From contig CAMZMU010000123.1 of assembly GCA_947311845.1 (NCBI GenBank), forward strand, positions 10,861,417-10,925,416: a DNA stretch of 64,000 bases, written 5' to 3'. Shown here piece after piece: positions 1 through 11,132 of this stretch. The notes under the pieces were generated by a model. That model did no database searches, was not told the DNA's origin, and worked only from the letters and a program-made list of their open reading frames with translations. Each line of letters opens with the position of its first letter. The stretch's first letter is position 1. The stretch comes from Poa pratensis. Taxonomy: Eukaryota; Streptophyta; Magnoliopsida; Poales; Poaceae. The translations under genes and the position numbers were made by a program.

Positions 1-549
1 TGCTATGTACAGCTCAGAGAAATTAAGGGAGTAGAGTAGAGTACAGCCGATGGATGGGAGAGGCAGGGAGGAGCATGCAAGCTCACGGAAGGCAAAGCGG
101 TTGTCGTCGAGCGGCTGTGGATCGGGTCCACCGACTGTGCCCAGCGTGCGGGCCCCACGCTAGTGCACACGGGTCGTGAAGCGGCTGAGGATTTGGGTCC
201 ACCGACACTCGCCGCTCGACGTAGGGCGACGCACCACGCACACGCTCCTTCGTTGGATTATTCACGTCGTCCGGTTCTGTGAGATGATAACTCCACACAT
301 CTTAAATCACCCCACCCCAAGCTCGTATCTGAACTCTTCACTGATGGTCCGAAGGAGAACGGCACGGCTGTAACAGTTAGCAGCTGAGGGCCAGCAATTT
401 ACAGCTACGTCATTGGCGTATTCACCGTCTCCCTGAGCATGCGTATAATGCGTACAGATCAGCAAAAGAGTACGTATATGTACTTAGAGCACCTCCAGTA
501 CGTCCCAATAGCGCTCGTATGCATGCCGGACGAAAATCTCACCCACTAA
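1..549. other. Intergenic stretch without a recognised gene
   Basis: No coding region or element boundary is supported. An imperfect direct duplication is visible: the stretch around 108-135 (gcggctg..gatcgggtccaccgac) recurs at about 180-206. Several GTACGT and GCATGC words occur, as elsewhere in the non-repetitive parts of this window. The right end abuts the TAA target site of the element at 550. Confidence 0.5.
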
Positions 550-1337
550 GGGTGTGTTTGGTTCAGCTGTGGATTGCAAAAAAGTTGTTGTGAAGAACTG
601 TGAGCTGTGAAAAATCTGCTGTGAGGTGAGAACTGCAACAAAGCTCAAAGTTGTTTGGCTGAAACAACTATAAAACTGTGATTTTTTATGCAATTTATCT
701 GTAATACCCAAAAACCGTGGGAGAGTCGTTGGACAGGATTTCTCACGGAGTTCGTCAAGCCCCGTCGACCACCTAGGTCTCGTCTGCAGCCACCTCGCTC
801 TTGGTCGTACCTCGGAGAATTGCCGGAGTTGGTCGAAACCTCGTCAGATTTGCCGCAGTTCGCCACGCCTCGTTGGACCACCGCGTCGGACCATCTCCTG
901 CCACTTTGATTATCACCGGACACTCACCGGAGTTGGCCGGACTTCGCCAGAGATAGGGAAAGACACACCGGAGCCACGCTCGACTGCCTCCGGCCACCTT
1001 GCTATCGCCGGACCCTCGCCGGAGTTGGCCAGACCTTGCCGAAGATGGCCAAAACCTCGCCGGAAATCATCAAAACCATCACGGAACCTTTCCGGACCTC
1101 TCGGGAGCTGCCGGAACCCTCCGACGGCGTCCATGTCTTTGCACGTCGACCCGTAGGCCAGCGAGGTCACAGATTATTGGTTTTCACCGCAGCAAAAGCA
1201 GGGGTAGAGTTGCTGTGAAAAATACACTAGGAGAATCAGCTAGCTTTCAAAAATCTGCTGTGGGAAAAAATCCGTTTGGTGAGCTTTTAACTTTTCTACA
1301 GCAGAAACAGGTTGGGAAAGCAGAACCAAACGAACCC
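550..1337. mobile_element. PIF/Harbinger (Tourist-like) non-autonomous DNA transposon
   Basis: The element begins GGGTGTGTTTGGTTC and ends GAACCAAACGAACCC, an imperfect 15-bp terminal inverted repeat, and is flanked on both sides by TAA (547-549 and 1338-1340). A TAA target and a GGG..TTTGGTT terminus are the usual signature of PIF/Harbinger elements in grasses. At 788 bp it is long for a MITE. The ends are AT-rich and contain several ctgctgtg words, while the middle (about 780-1130) is GC-rich and built of degenerate phrases such as cgccggagttggcc. No transposase is encoded. Mobilisation in trans by a Harbinger transposase is inferred. Confidence 0.85.
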
Positions 1338-1340
1338 TAA

Positions 1341-1931
1341 ATCTCCCTATAGCCTCGTTATGTCCGTCCCAACCCAATAATCTGTTCGATGCTACCAGGC
1401 CGATCCTGACCCATTGGGAGCGGCTTGGTAACGCCGGACGAAACCGTGGGCGTTGCCAGGCAGGATATCAGACAGGTGGACCAGCGCTACCATAGAGACA
1501 TCGCATAGTCAACCTAATTAACCGCAGTCCTCGACTGGCCGGTTGCCTGCATTGAAGGAAGTGTTCGGTTCCCAAGCGGGGGGCACCGAGCCGTTGCATC
1601 GCCCCTTTAGTTTCCCCGCGATGAGCTCGTGAATTCCCCACACGTCAGCGTTAATGCTCGCGCCTACCCACGTAACTCCGGACTCGCGGGCGTCGAGCCC
1701 TCCTTCACATTCCAACGTCTCCCTCTCTCTCCCTCGCCACCGAATAGAAAACCCTATCCTAGCCGCGCGGCATACGGACGGAGCGGCGGCAAACGGCTCC
1801 GAGCCACAAACGCTGACTGTCGATTAGGCATCAGATCTGCGCGACAACGGGTACACCGTGCCACCGGACACGTTGTCCGGTCAAGTGGGTGCTCCGCGGG
1901 ACCCCGGCCCGTCCCGCCGGCCCCAACCCTG
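1341..1931. other. No gene recognised
   Basis: GC-rich sequence with open frames on both strands and no domain I can name. Its right end may contain the promoter or 5' UTR of the pseudogene at 1932, since it includes a CT-rich stretch near 1720-1740, but no TATA box can be assigned. Confidence 0.35.
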
Positions 1932-2384
1932 ATGAGCCACGGCTGGGGCGCGACCGTCACACAGTACTATTGGGAGGAGCTCACCAACGAGCAGCGGGCC
2001 GATCCACGGTGGCAGCAAAGCAACCTCGACCACTAGACCGAGGTCTTCCGGTGCTGCCGCAAGGAGGAGATAATTCGCTGGGACGGCCCTGGGGCGCTGC
2101 CATGGGACAAGAACGTTGTGTGGCGCGAGACGGTCTAGGTCGTGCCAGGGCGCATGCTGCCCACCGCTATGGAGCAGATCGCGCAACGGCCCATTGCTTG
2201 CGCCTCCTCCATCCTCTGCGAACCGCTGGGCGCCGAGAACGACGTCCCATTTGTCATCCTCGTCACGATCGTCCTCATTGCGCTAGGCACCTTCCTCGCG
2301 CTCGCTGCTTTCCTCGTCACGTTCGGCGCCGCTCGCTCCCCCAAGCCGAAGATCAAGGGCGAGCCGTACACCCCGCCGATGTGA
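1932..2384 (+). pseudogene. Pseudogene of a small single-pass membrane protein, two in-frame TAG codons
   Basis: From the ATG at 1932 one frame stays open to the TGA at 2382-2384 except for TAG at 2034-2036 and TAG near 2133-2135. Read through, it would give about 150 residues. The N-terminal part is hydrophilic with a Trp/Tyr-rich start (QYYWEELTNEQRADPRW). A strong hydrophobic segment follows near the C-terminus (FVILVTIVLIALGTFLALAA), then a basic Pro/Lys tail (SPKPKIKGEPYTPP). That layout suggests a tail-anchored or single-pass membrane protein. I do not recognise the family. Both stops would become CAG (Gln) by one C-to-T change. The frame is otherwise undamaged, so inactivation looks recent. 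No introns are evident, and a processed copy is possible. Confidence 0.5.
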
Positions 2385-3703
2385 CGCGCGAGCGGCATCA
2401 TCATCTTCGAGCGCGCGCCTCCAAGCCGTTCTCCGCGGCCGCCGACAAAGAATCTGAAGCCGGAGCCGACGGAGGTGGACGCCATGCATGCTCCGGGCAT
2501 ACATTTACTACACATAGAAATAACTGGATTAGTGCATGTTACGTTCTGGCTTCTGCGTCTCGGGTTGGTCAGTACGTAGATTCCCCCTGAAACATGTACA
2601 CGGGTTGCTGGCATAGCCGCATAGGGCGTACGTCGTTTGGTACTATGCTAGTACGTCAGTACGTCCTACATATACGCTATATATACAGTAGCTCCTCAAT
2701 ATCTGGGCAGAAAATGAGCCCGATTGTTAACGACTGCCCACGGGCCACGGGTACTCTACCCAGAGAAACGTCACGAGTGCGCCTAGCTCCCTGCATTCGC
2801 TCAGTACCATTAATTTGGCTGAGCTGAGCCGTAGGCAAGTCCAAGCTAGCGGTCGCACAGCCTCCTGCACAGGTATGCATGCATGCAGTATCGCACGGGC
2901 ACTACTCTCATTCGGTTCTTCTCCCCAGCTAGCTATAGGACCATACGTGATCGAGCTTCCTTCGGTGACATACAGGCGTATATATGTACGGGGTACCTTC
3001 CCAACTGTATGGACTTGAAGGCGGGGAGACCGTCGGTACCGTATTCATCCATACGTCACGCTGTGGCTGCATGCACATCTCGACCGCCTTTCTATCTTCA
3101 TGTGTCGTCGTCGTCGTCTATCTCGGCGTATGTGGAGAGTTTTCCCTCACTGTAGATAATATATATGGTGATTTTGCTTGTAAGGCAAGACAAAGAGACA
3201 GTATAAGTAAACAAGGAAACGATTAAGTTCATGAGGATTTTATTGCTTGGCACTCTTAGGATCCGAATATCTTAGAGCCTTTCCAAACAACTTTCCCTAC
3301 ACAGCAGCTTTCCCTTCACAGCAGCACAGCCAGCCACAGCCCAAACAAACACCCCATAAAACAGAAGGACATGTTCAACACAGATCGGACAAATTCTGCA
3401 AGACACACGGACAAGTTCAACAAAATATAGACGACATATAGTGATATAGACGGAGAGACGAGAGAGGATCTCACTTTGGAGCCCTTTCCTTCCCCTTTTC
3501 ATCTCCAGTGTCAGGGTGGTAGTACTTCTCGAAGACGGCTTAGGGCTTGGATGAGGCGACATCGCCGCTATCGCCATATTCGTCACTGGAGGGGCACCCG
3601 ACAAGGATCTTGACGACGCGGGCCTGGTATTTCGCAAGGCGGAGGGGATATATTGGATTCAGCAGCTTTCTTTCGCCGCTTCCCGCTCCGATAGCGCGAT
3701 GGC
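2385..3703. other. No gene recognised
   Basis: Low-copy-looking sequence rich in TACGT and ATATA words. At about 3270-3352, acagcagctttcccttcacagcagc lies beside AAACAAACACCCC, which resembles the inner and outer end of a Tourist-like element, but I cannot pair it with a second terminus. About 3540-3690 is GC-rich without a convincing frame. Confidence 0.35.
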
Positions 3704-4650
3704 TGATGTCTACTACACACTTTTATTTTTGTATACTTTTGTTGGGCCTCCAAGCAGAGAGACTTCTAGGACAGGAGAAATTTTCCTCAAGTGGATGATG
3801 TAAAGTTTATCAATCCGTAGTACATGTAGGTTGAAAGTAATTTCTATCTAACAACCCTGCAATCAAGATACCATAAGAGTTTCTTGTATCCCAACACATG
3901 TAATACAATTGTTAATTGTATATGTGCACTAGTTCGGCGAAAAGATGATGATAGTTGTGTAATCAAGATGTAATCTCATGGTTTCTGTATATTCAATCCA
4001 ACATAGAGCAATCTCGTATAAGGAGCAAGATCTAATCACATACATAGATGATAAGAGGGGAGAAACATCACATAATTCAACTCCATTAACAAAACCCGTG
4101 ATCATAGTCAAGATTAGTAACTTACATCATGATAGAGAGAGATACAACACATAGCTATTATCATATACTGTCAGCCTCGAGGGAGGATTACTCACACATC
4201 ACCATGGGGAGCAACAAAGTTGATGAAGATGGCTCCTAAGGTGCGTCCCTGTTCTAGCAGCGTGACAAAACAGGGCTCCAAATTAGGTCTTCCCGGATCA
4301 AAACCTTGGTGATGCGTGACAAAACAGGGCTCCAAATTAGGTCTTCCCGGACAAAACAGGGCTCCAATAATCTTCGTCCCCAGTAGTTTTAGGTCAAAAC
4401 AAATTTATAGGCGTCGAGAGGCAATCGGACCAAGACACGAGGTGGAGGCGCACCCTCTTGTCCCACCCCTGAGCCACGAGTCGGCTGTGGGGGCCCGCTG
4501 AGTTGCCTCCGGAGCCATTGTTTGTCTCCGTAAATAGTGATTTTCTGCGAAGCAAAAAACATGAATAAAACAACAAGTGACTTTAGGTACCGAATTAATA
4601 AGTTAGTCCGGAAAAATAAATAAAACCATAGGTGCATATGCAGTCTTAGA
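3704..4650 (-). mobile_element. Decayed solo or truncated LTR related to the LTRs at 16919 and 22486
   Basis: The relic starts TGATGTCTACTAC, and in the same order it shares landmark strings with the LTRs of the element at 16919-24134: gttgggcctccaag, caagtggat, gcactagttcggcgaa, and the actcacacat..catgg..gag run. It continues to about 4650 (aataagttagtcc..) and has no recognisable CGTATCA end. Divergence is high with many indels, so this is an old insertion. Orientation is inferred from the intact element, whose PBS and PPT place its transcript on the minus strand. Confidence 0.65.
4260..4351. repeat. Two perfect 38-bp direct repeats, period 54 bp
   Basis: The sequence gcgtgacaaaacagggctcc and its continuation to cccgga occurs at 4260-4297 and again, identical, at 4314-4351. 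A third partial copy (gacaaaacagggctcc) follows directly. The repeat lies inside the LTR relic and looks like a local tandem duplication that arose after insertion. Confidence 0.85.
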
Positions 4651-5940
4651 TTTTAGGGTTTCTACTGAACTACAAAATAAAATACGGTCAAATCACCTAT
4701 GCTTAGCACTAATATCAAGATTGCTTCCAACACACATATAGGTTTGACTCATGCTCTTATTATGGAACCAAAGGTTAAAACCGAAAAAAATAATGATTGT
4801 TGGTGAGTTTGATGTGGTGATGTCCAAGTGTACCGAGGTGCCTAGAGCAAGGACAGACTAGCAGATTGGGGGAAGAACAAGAAAAAGAAAAAAGTAAGAG
4901 AAAAAACAAAACAAAAGCAGTGACAGAAGGGTGGAGGCCGGATTAAAAATTAAGGAGAGCCACATGGTAATTCTTGACTAGGGTGGCTGGGTGGGGGAGG
5001 GGGACATGTTATTTTTCAATAAAAATCATTTTTAAACCATACTTATGTCGGCAAAAATCTCTATGTATCATGCCATAGGGTGGCCAAGGCACATGCTGGC
5101 CCCCCTAGCTCCGCCACTGCACATGTGGGTACTTTGTGGCAAAAAAAAAATTCAGTGCACGCACCATTTTGCATGATCTGTTTTCGCGAAACCGAACCAT
5201 ACCATAAAACAGTTTAAGATTTACAATAAACTGCTTTTGCGATATGCTTTTTGTGGAATCTGCTAAAAATGCTACATCCCGCATCATTCATCGACTCCTG
5301 AAAACATTTGATCGCCGATTCGCTTTGGGAAGAAACATAGTAAAGTTATATACCAATCTGCTGTGTGTCGAGCTGGAGCACTGCCCATCCAGAATCCATG
5401 GCCGGGACACGCAGAGTGAGACGCGGGGAGTCATGTTCCCGCGCGAGGAGGGAATTTGGTCGCTTGGTTTTATGCAGCGTAATTATGCCGACTGGTTTGG
5501 ATTTTACCTGGTGGTGAGACCGCCCGGTGGTTGCAAAGGAACATGAACATCGTATGCATGGTGCCGTGTTCTCTTTCTCCGTGCCGGGCCCGCGCTCTGT
5601 AGCGTGTACTACTCTAAGCTGAGATTCTTTCCACCATTTTGGTTGCTTTCTTTCGACTTGAAAAGTCGAGGCTTTTACTTGTGGACCGTGGATTGAATTA
5701 GGGTTTTTCAGAAGTGAACCTATCCGTGTGCATAGTGATCTAGTGTATTCTTTAAATATGAATTTATTTGATGTATATGTATGTACTGGCGTGCACGTCA
5801 CTCATGCGTGGAGTACTACAGTTTGGCTTATTCGTAGTGGTAGGGCATAAGCTTCACCCCATATGCATGCATGACCACTGAATTTAGGAGATAATAACCA
5901 GAGATTTGTCCTAGTAGGACATCGCTCGATCGAGCCCTAC
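4651..5940. other. No gene recognised
   Basis: AT-rich and mixed sequence. The string cctagctccgccactg ending near 5119 resembles the CAGTGGCGGAGCTAGG terminus seen on some grass hAT-like relics, but no partner terminus was found. No frame has recognisable domains. Confidence 0.3.
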
Positions 5941-5956
5941 GTACTGTATAACCACC

Positions 5957-6890
5957 CATTGTGACCACGATTATTCAGTCTTCACCACCTAATATGATAT
6001 TTTGGTGAGACTTAATTTGGCTTAGACTCATGTCTTGGAATGCTTTACTGACAAGGTTGAACTCGGTTAAGATGTCACAAGGTTTCGATGAGTTTCGTTG
6101 GAATTTATGTGGGAATGGTAAATTCTCGGTAGATTCCATATAAAGAGTGTTAGTCTATTCTGATTTTTCAGTCGATAATAATAAAAAATACGACAAATGA
6201 AGATTTCGCTTAAACTGAAAGTTTTTACCTGATATCCTTATGTCCCTTATGTCATTTTAACAAAGGATAGCCTTGTTAAGCGAAACTGTCACGTCAGTAC
6301 GAAGTGCATTTTTTATCCACAACAAGAGACAATAAAGCACGTATTCTTCCAGTGTAGATTTGCACGTTCTATTTGGTCACTGGTCAGCTATCCGGATGGT
6401 TTCTAACTTGTATCCACCCAAGTCCGTTGCTAATATATCTGGCAATTGGTTACATATTATCGATAATAAGTTTAGAACTATTTTTAGGGTAGGAGCGATT
6501 AACGTTATATGGTCGCTTTGGATATGTACAAAAGACAAGGTTTTCAATGATAAAATTTCTCTCATTTGCAGGTACTCTACTGATGCACATGTATTCTCCG
6601 TTTGTGGTCTACATTATAACGGTCGGGGTTTCGAGGCCTCTTTACAGAGGCTTGTGCACGAATAGAATAAGTGGCGAGCGACATTTTTATCCAACATGGA
6701 TTGTCGCTTGATCGTCGGATTGGTCCTCCGTAGGCCTTGACGTTTACCTCCACATGATTGTAATTCGTCAAGTGCTACTTTGTATTTCCTTTCTTGGAAC
6801 TATCAAATTGTGGCCGTATGCATACTAGTATACAGAGACCGGATGTAATGATTAAACCTTTTAAATAATAAAGCCCTTTATCAAAAAAAG
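5957..6890 (+). mobile_element. 5'-truncated LINE (L1-type) retrotransposon remnant with target-site duplication
   Basis: The body ends in AATAAAGCCCTTTATCAAAAAAAG. It is bounded by GTACTGTATAACCACC (5941-5956) and GTACTCTATAACCACC (6893-6908), a 16-bp duplication with one mismatch. Coding remnants on the plus strand match the C-terminal region of plant LINE reverse transcriptases, the zf-RVT domain. They include FRWNLCGNGKFSVDS near 6090, KHVFFQC with a Cys near 6340, and GNWLHIIDNKFRT and AVIWSLW-like runs in the 6360-6665 frame. Several stops and frameshifts break the frame, so it is inactive. The 5' end, endonuclease and RT core are missing, as is usual for LINE copies truncated during target-primed insertion. 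Confidence 0.85.
6360..6665 (+). pseudogene. LINE reverse transcriptase C-terminal (zf-RVT) fragment
   Basis: A 101-codon open frame inside the LINE remnant. It carries the stretch downstream of the zinc-binding region of plant L1-type polyproteins, with NISGNWLHIID, FRVGAINVIWSLWICTKDKVFND and a C-terminal SLQRLVHE. In intact elements this follows the reverse transcriptase and is thought to help bind the RNA template. The true frame extends upstream through 6090 with frameshifts, so the apparent Met at 6360 is not a real start. Confidence 0.75.
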
Positions 6891-6908
6891 ATGTACTCTA
6901 TAACCACC

Positions 6909-8455
6909 ATGGGGTATATAAGGGACGACGAATATCTGAGGGAATAACTCGTACGATGGAACAAGAACCTGTAGTCCATCTTGCAGGGAGCTGGATAGCT
7001 AGCTTGGTCATGAAATGAAGCCATGCAAACCTCCAAAGGCTCCTCGTGTCACGGACGCGTCCCTCTCTGCTGTCCTCCATGCCAGATTGCAACTCTTTTT
7101 CACTAGGGCCATACGGCCATGGCTCCCGTAGTCCCGTTTGATTCCTTTTTTACCTCTCGCGCGTTAGCTGCAAGTGTTGTTGGGTCTACGGCATACAGTC
7201 GTGTTGGTTAATACGTAACCAAATGGGACATCTACTTCGTTGATATTTTCTAAACCAGGCTAATCCCTTTTCAATTAATCACTTAGCGGAAATACAGGGT
7301 TCTTACAGAAATAATTGAAGGGAGTAGGAAAGAAGGGATAGAGAGATGGGGCACTAGTACTCCTAGGGGGCAAAACCTACGATCACCGAAACAATTCAGA
7401 GTTCTTAAGAAATAAGCAAGACAACATTGTCACGACAAGGACGATGAGCTTTCCTTACCACCGGCTCCGGCATAGGAATCTGCCCCAACGACGGCACCGG
7501 TACTGGTGAACGGGGCGCATGATGAATACGGAGAGGACGCCTGGCCACAACCACAATGGGGGGGGGGGGGGGGGGGCATGCAGGCGGCCATCGAGTCTTC
7601 CATCCACCACCGCTAGATCAAACCCCACCACTTGATGGTGACAAAATCAGAAGCCTCGATAAAGACTATGCAGGTTCCTCAAGGTTGCCGCCACAATTAG
7701 CCGATGACACTTCCGACAAGCTAGCATTGAGGCATCAAGTTCCTCGATGAGGGTGGCGCTGGGATAGGCATCTTCCTCACGCCGTAGCCAGAAGTGATGC
7801 TAGATCTAGGGTTTAACTTAAATATCAATTATTAAATTCCATTTAAGTTTTAAAATGTACGCTTGTTATATTTTGTTTATAAGTGTTCGCCGAATTTTTA
7901 GTTTAGTTTTGCAAATTATGAAAAAATGATCAAAAGTGAAACTGGGCTAGCCGTTTGGGGGGTGCCGCTCTGGGAGGCTAGCTGGGAATGGCTGGACAAC
8001 TATCCGGCACACTCTGAAGTGGACACAATTTAAGAGGTGCCTTGTTGAGATGCTCTAAACACAATAACCATCGGTAATGTCATCCCGTATTTCTTGAAGA
8101 AAATTTGTTCCATGTTGTTCAGATTGACAAAACAAAACTTGCCAAATCAAAAAAGCATGAAACCATGACTTTGTCAAATAGATCTTATATAACAAACAAT
8201 CATGGATGTAGATAAGATTGTATTGTACCAACGTGAAAAATCTCAAATCAAAGTAATTCACATTCTAAGCTACAAAAAAATAACAAAATCTGACAGATTT
8301 GGAAGAGTTGATATCTTTGTACTATGCACTACTTTTTAATGTCAGACTTAAGTCTCTTTAGGAGCCCAGAATACAAGTTATTTCTACTTGAGATTTTACA
8401 TGTTTGTATAGTACTCCATGTTATCTCTTTAGGAGTACAACATTGCCTACATCGA
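6909..8455. other. No gene recognised; contains a 19-base G run
   Basis: A homopolymer of 19 G lies at 7558-7576. The stretch at 7985-8060 ends ttgttgagatgctctaa, which resembles one end of a common grass MITE terminus (TTAGAGCATCTCCAACA). I could not find a matching left end, so no element is called. Confidence 0.3.
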
Positions 8456-8522
8456 GTCGATTCTCATGTTCATATCGCTGCCCGGACCTCATTTGTCGAT
8501 TCTCATGTTCATATCGCTGCCC
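8456..8522. repeat. Two perfect 28-bp direct repeats, period 39 bp
   Basis: gtcgattctcatgttcatat followed by cgctgccc occurs at 8456-8483 and again at 8495-8522, separated by 11 bases. There are only two copies, so this is a local duplication. Confidence 0.85.
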
Positions 8523-9355
8523 AACATGCACGGTTCCTCCAAACCTGATGTCGCATCGCTTCCTGTCAGCCTCTGGCGTTGGCGCGGCCACCGGGAGACC
8601 ATCCTCTAGACCCACTCATCGCGGGGCTCCGGTAAAACCCCGCCCCCCGTATACCCTCAACAGTCAACTCCAACTCTCTGGCACGCCACCGCCGGGCATT
8701 GCCACCATTGGCTCGCTCCTGGAGGTAAACAAGATCATACTTCGTGTTTTCTTAGCAACTAGCAGCACAGACGCGCGCACGTCGCCGGAGCAGATCGATC
8801 AGTTCATCGCAGGCCGCGAGATCAGGCCCCGCCGGCTCGACAACAGCGTGACGCCACGCCGCTGCGACTGTCCCTTGGCGTCGCCGCTGAGTCAGCCTGG
8901 CATTCAAGCATGCAGAGCGAGGTGGCGTACGCGGGGCAATCACGAAAGCGCCGTCATCGCTGCAAGCAGGTCGCGTCGGCGGTGCCGCTCCCGTCTTTCC
9001 GGCGCCGGCAGCGAGCGGACGCCGGGCCGGCACTGTTCGCGCAGTGTCTCGCTCGACGCGGCCGGGTGAACGGATCGAGCGTCGTCGGAGCGCGCTCGTG
9101 ATCGGCATAGACGCTGGCCGGCCCGTGGTACGTACGCGCAGCCGGCCGGGGACCGGCCGGCGGGGCAGGGCAGGGCGTGCATGCATAGGTTTAAAGCTGT
9201 TACGTATGGCATGCACTGATGCACTGCCAGTCTGCGCCACGCCGTTGTACAGGGGAAAGTGCGCCTGAGCCCTGGTGACTCTGAGCCGATGAACCGAACT
9301 AACATGCGTCTCGATCGGCTGATTTACGTGTAGCGTACACTGAAAAAGAATAGGG
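8523..9355. other. GC-rich region with long open frames on both strands, coding status unknown
   Basis: A plus-strand frame of 221 codons (8404-9069) and a minus-strand frame of 162 codons (8752-9240) overlap. Both are Arg/Ala/Pro-rich and neither shows a motif I recognise. High GC alone makes stops rare, so these are not called as genes. CCGGCCGG-type palindromes cluster near 9120-9160. Confidence 0.35.
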
Positions 9356-9358
9356 TAA

Positions 9359-10316
9359 GATGACTCTAACGGACCGACGCATCGAGTCCGTTTATGTCCG
9401 GATGAGAAAAATCAACTTCCAACGGGCAGACGCAAACGGACAAGCGGTCCGTTTTGTGTCCCTTTTGTGTCTGACCTGACGCATTTCTGGACCAAATTTG
9501 GGCCAGGTTTGGGTCGTGGGCGGACAAAAAGGGACGGAAAAAGCGTCCGGTGCATCCGTCGCGTGTCCTCCCTGTCCGCGTGCTACCCCACATGGCAGCC
9601 AAAGAAATTGTCTCTCTCCTCCTTCTCCCACCTACCCCCGATTCTCTCTCTGAAAAATCCCCACCGCACCTCGCTGCTGCTCATGGCTGCTGCTGCTCGA
9701 GCGAGCTGGTCTCACCGGCGTCGCACCACCCGCTCGAGCCATCCACCTCGTGAAGCGATTCGGCACCAAGGTCTTCGTCGCCGTTGACCGTGGCTGCGAC
9801 CGCACGGAGTTAACCTTCTCGACGCGCCGCTCGCCCGACGCCCCGACCTCGGCCACGCCGCCGCGTCTCTACTCGGCTCCGCCGTCGCGCTCGATCTCAC
9901 AGCAGTGGTCTGCTACCGCCAGCTCCTGGGACGGCTGACGGCGCCCCAGCCCGAGCACACGCCCGAGTGGAGCTCCTAGGCGTCGAGCACGCGCGCCCCT
10001 GCTGACCGGCCGTGCCTCCGTGCGAGCTCGTGGCCTCCGTGCGAGTTCTGCTCTCTCTCTTGCATCACGGCAGCAACTAGCACCCAAGTATTGTCTCCCT
10101 CCCGATCTTGACCAGCGACTCAATCTAGACGCGGTCAGCTATGCCGATATATGCAGCGTCTGGATGAGGAAGAAGACCCGGACAAATTCCCAAATGCGTC
10201 GGCAGCGTTGGGTGCACCCTCCGGATGCGCGGTGTCCGCCCCTGTCCGCTCGACCGGAACACGACGCAAACGGACACAATTTGGTGTCCGTTTGTGTCGC
10301 CCCGTTGGAGTCATCC
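9359..10316. mobile_element. PIF/Harbinger-like non-autonomous element with captured-looking GC-rich centre
   Basis: The ends are inverted: GATGACTCTAACGGACCGACG at 9359, and the reverse complement of the right end reads GGATGACTCCAACGGGGCGAC. TAA flanks both sides (9356-9358 and 10317-10319). Further inverted pairs continue inwards (ACGGACAA.., TGTCCGTTTG..) for more than 100 bp. A TAA target with long imperfect inverted ends suggests a Harbinger-type element. The centre, about 9660-10120, contains a GC-rich gene-like stretch (frame with VKRFGTKVFVAVDRGCDRTE) that does not resemble a transposase. It may be a captured gene fragment. Confidence 0.7.
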
Positions 10317-10519
10317 TAAGCGTACTTGATCTCTGTTCTTTCGACAACGAATGTACTACGAGTGAGCTGGGGTTTCTCTTAGGGTTGCATGATGTTGGTG
10401 TCGTGGTCCATATGTGCATGCATAACCCCGAACGATTAACTTAACACAGCAGAAGGGCCACACGACACAATCTTAAATACATGACAGTCTCTGACCGACC
10501 GCGGGCAGCACTACGGGAA

Positions 10520-10885
10520 TCGACCAAGACGCCGACGGCCGGACGCCGTCGGCGTATGCACGAATGCCGTCGGCGTATACATACGCCGACGGCGGCCGTC
10601 GGCGTCTCGCCGTCGGCGTCCCGAACTGTCGGCGTACCCAAACTGCCGTCGGCGTCAGCGGCGGCCGTCGGCGCACGCTCTGGTGGGCCCCACAACACGG
10701 CATCCCCACGTTTCCGTTAGCTCAACATACGCCGACGGCATTGCCGTCGGCCTCTGAGCGCCACGTGGCCGCTTCCTGGGCGCCTGGGAGATGACCTGAG
10801 CGCCATATGGTCCACTTCGGGCGACGTGGCGCCATCCTGTGCGTCCGCGACGCACCCTATGCCGACGGCAATGCCGTCGGCGTAT
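10520..10885. repeat. CACTA left subterminal repeat array (GCCGACGGC motif, both orientations)
   Basis: More than fifteen copies of the CGCCGACGGC / GCCGTCGGCG core occur, often as adjacent inverted pairs such as TACGCCGACGGCGGCCGTCG (10582-10601). In CACTA elements such subterminal motifs are bound by the TnpA-like protein to bring the ends together. The density is highest at 10520-10680, with a second cluster at 10730-10750 and 10858-10885. Confidence 0.85.
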
Positions 10886-11132
10886 GAGTGACCATATTTT
10901 CTTTTTTTTGCTGACTGTTGCTGCTGTTTCCAGCACATTTCAAATACACAAATATAATTTGAATTCATACAGAAACATCACAGAACATCACATATATAAT
11001 CCAAACCATCATACAAATTCCAAATGACTCAAACACAATTCAAATTCATACAAACATATATACAAACTCCAAATGACACAAACATAGTTCGAATTCATCC
11101 AAACATTCATACAAAACACACCCGGACACATC

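Noticed and set aside
3270..3352. Possible small Tourist-like element (AAACAAACACCCC end)
   Set aside because: No matching opposite terminus or TAA/TTA duplication could be paired.
5095..5120. cctagctccgccactg as a hAT-like end
   Set aside because: No partner terminus or 8-bp duplication found within the surrounding kilobases.
7558..7576. Run of 19 G as a possible G-quadruplex regulator
   Set aside because: A single homopolymer in gene-free DNA. It may be a slippage product or a sequencing artefact.
8456..8522. Two 28-bp perfect repeats with an 11-base spacer, CRISPR-like at first sight
   Set aside because: Only two copies, in a plant transposon context with no cas genes. A local duplication explains it.
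8752..9240. Overlapping long frames on both strands in GC-rich DNA as a gene
   Set aside because: Stops are rare at this GC content on all frames. No motif, intron or start context favours either strand.
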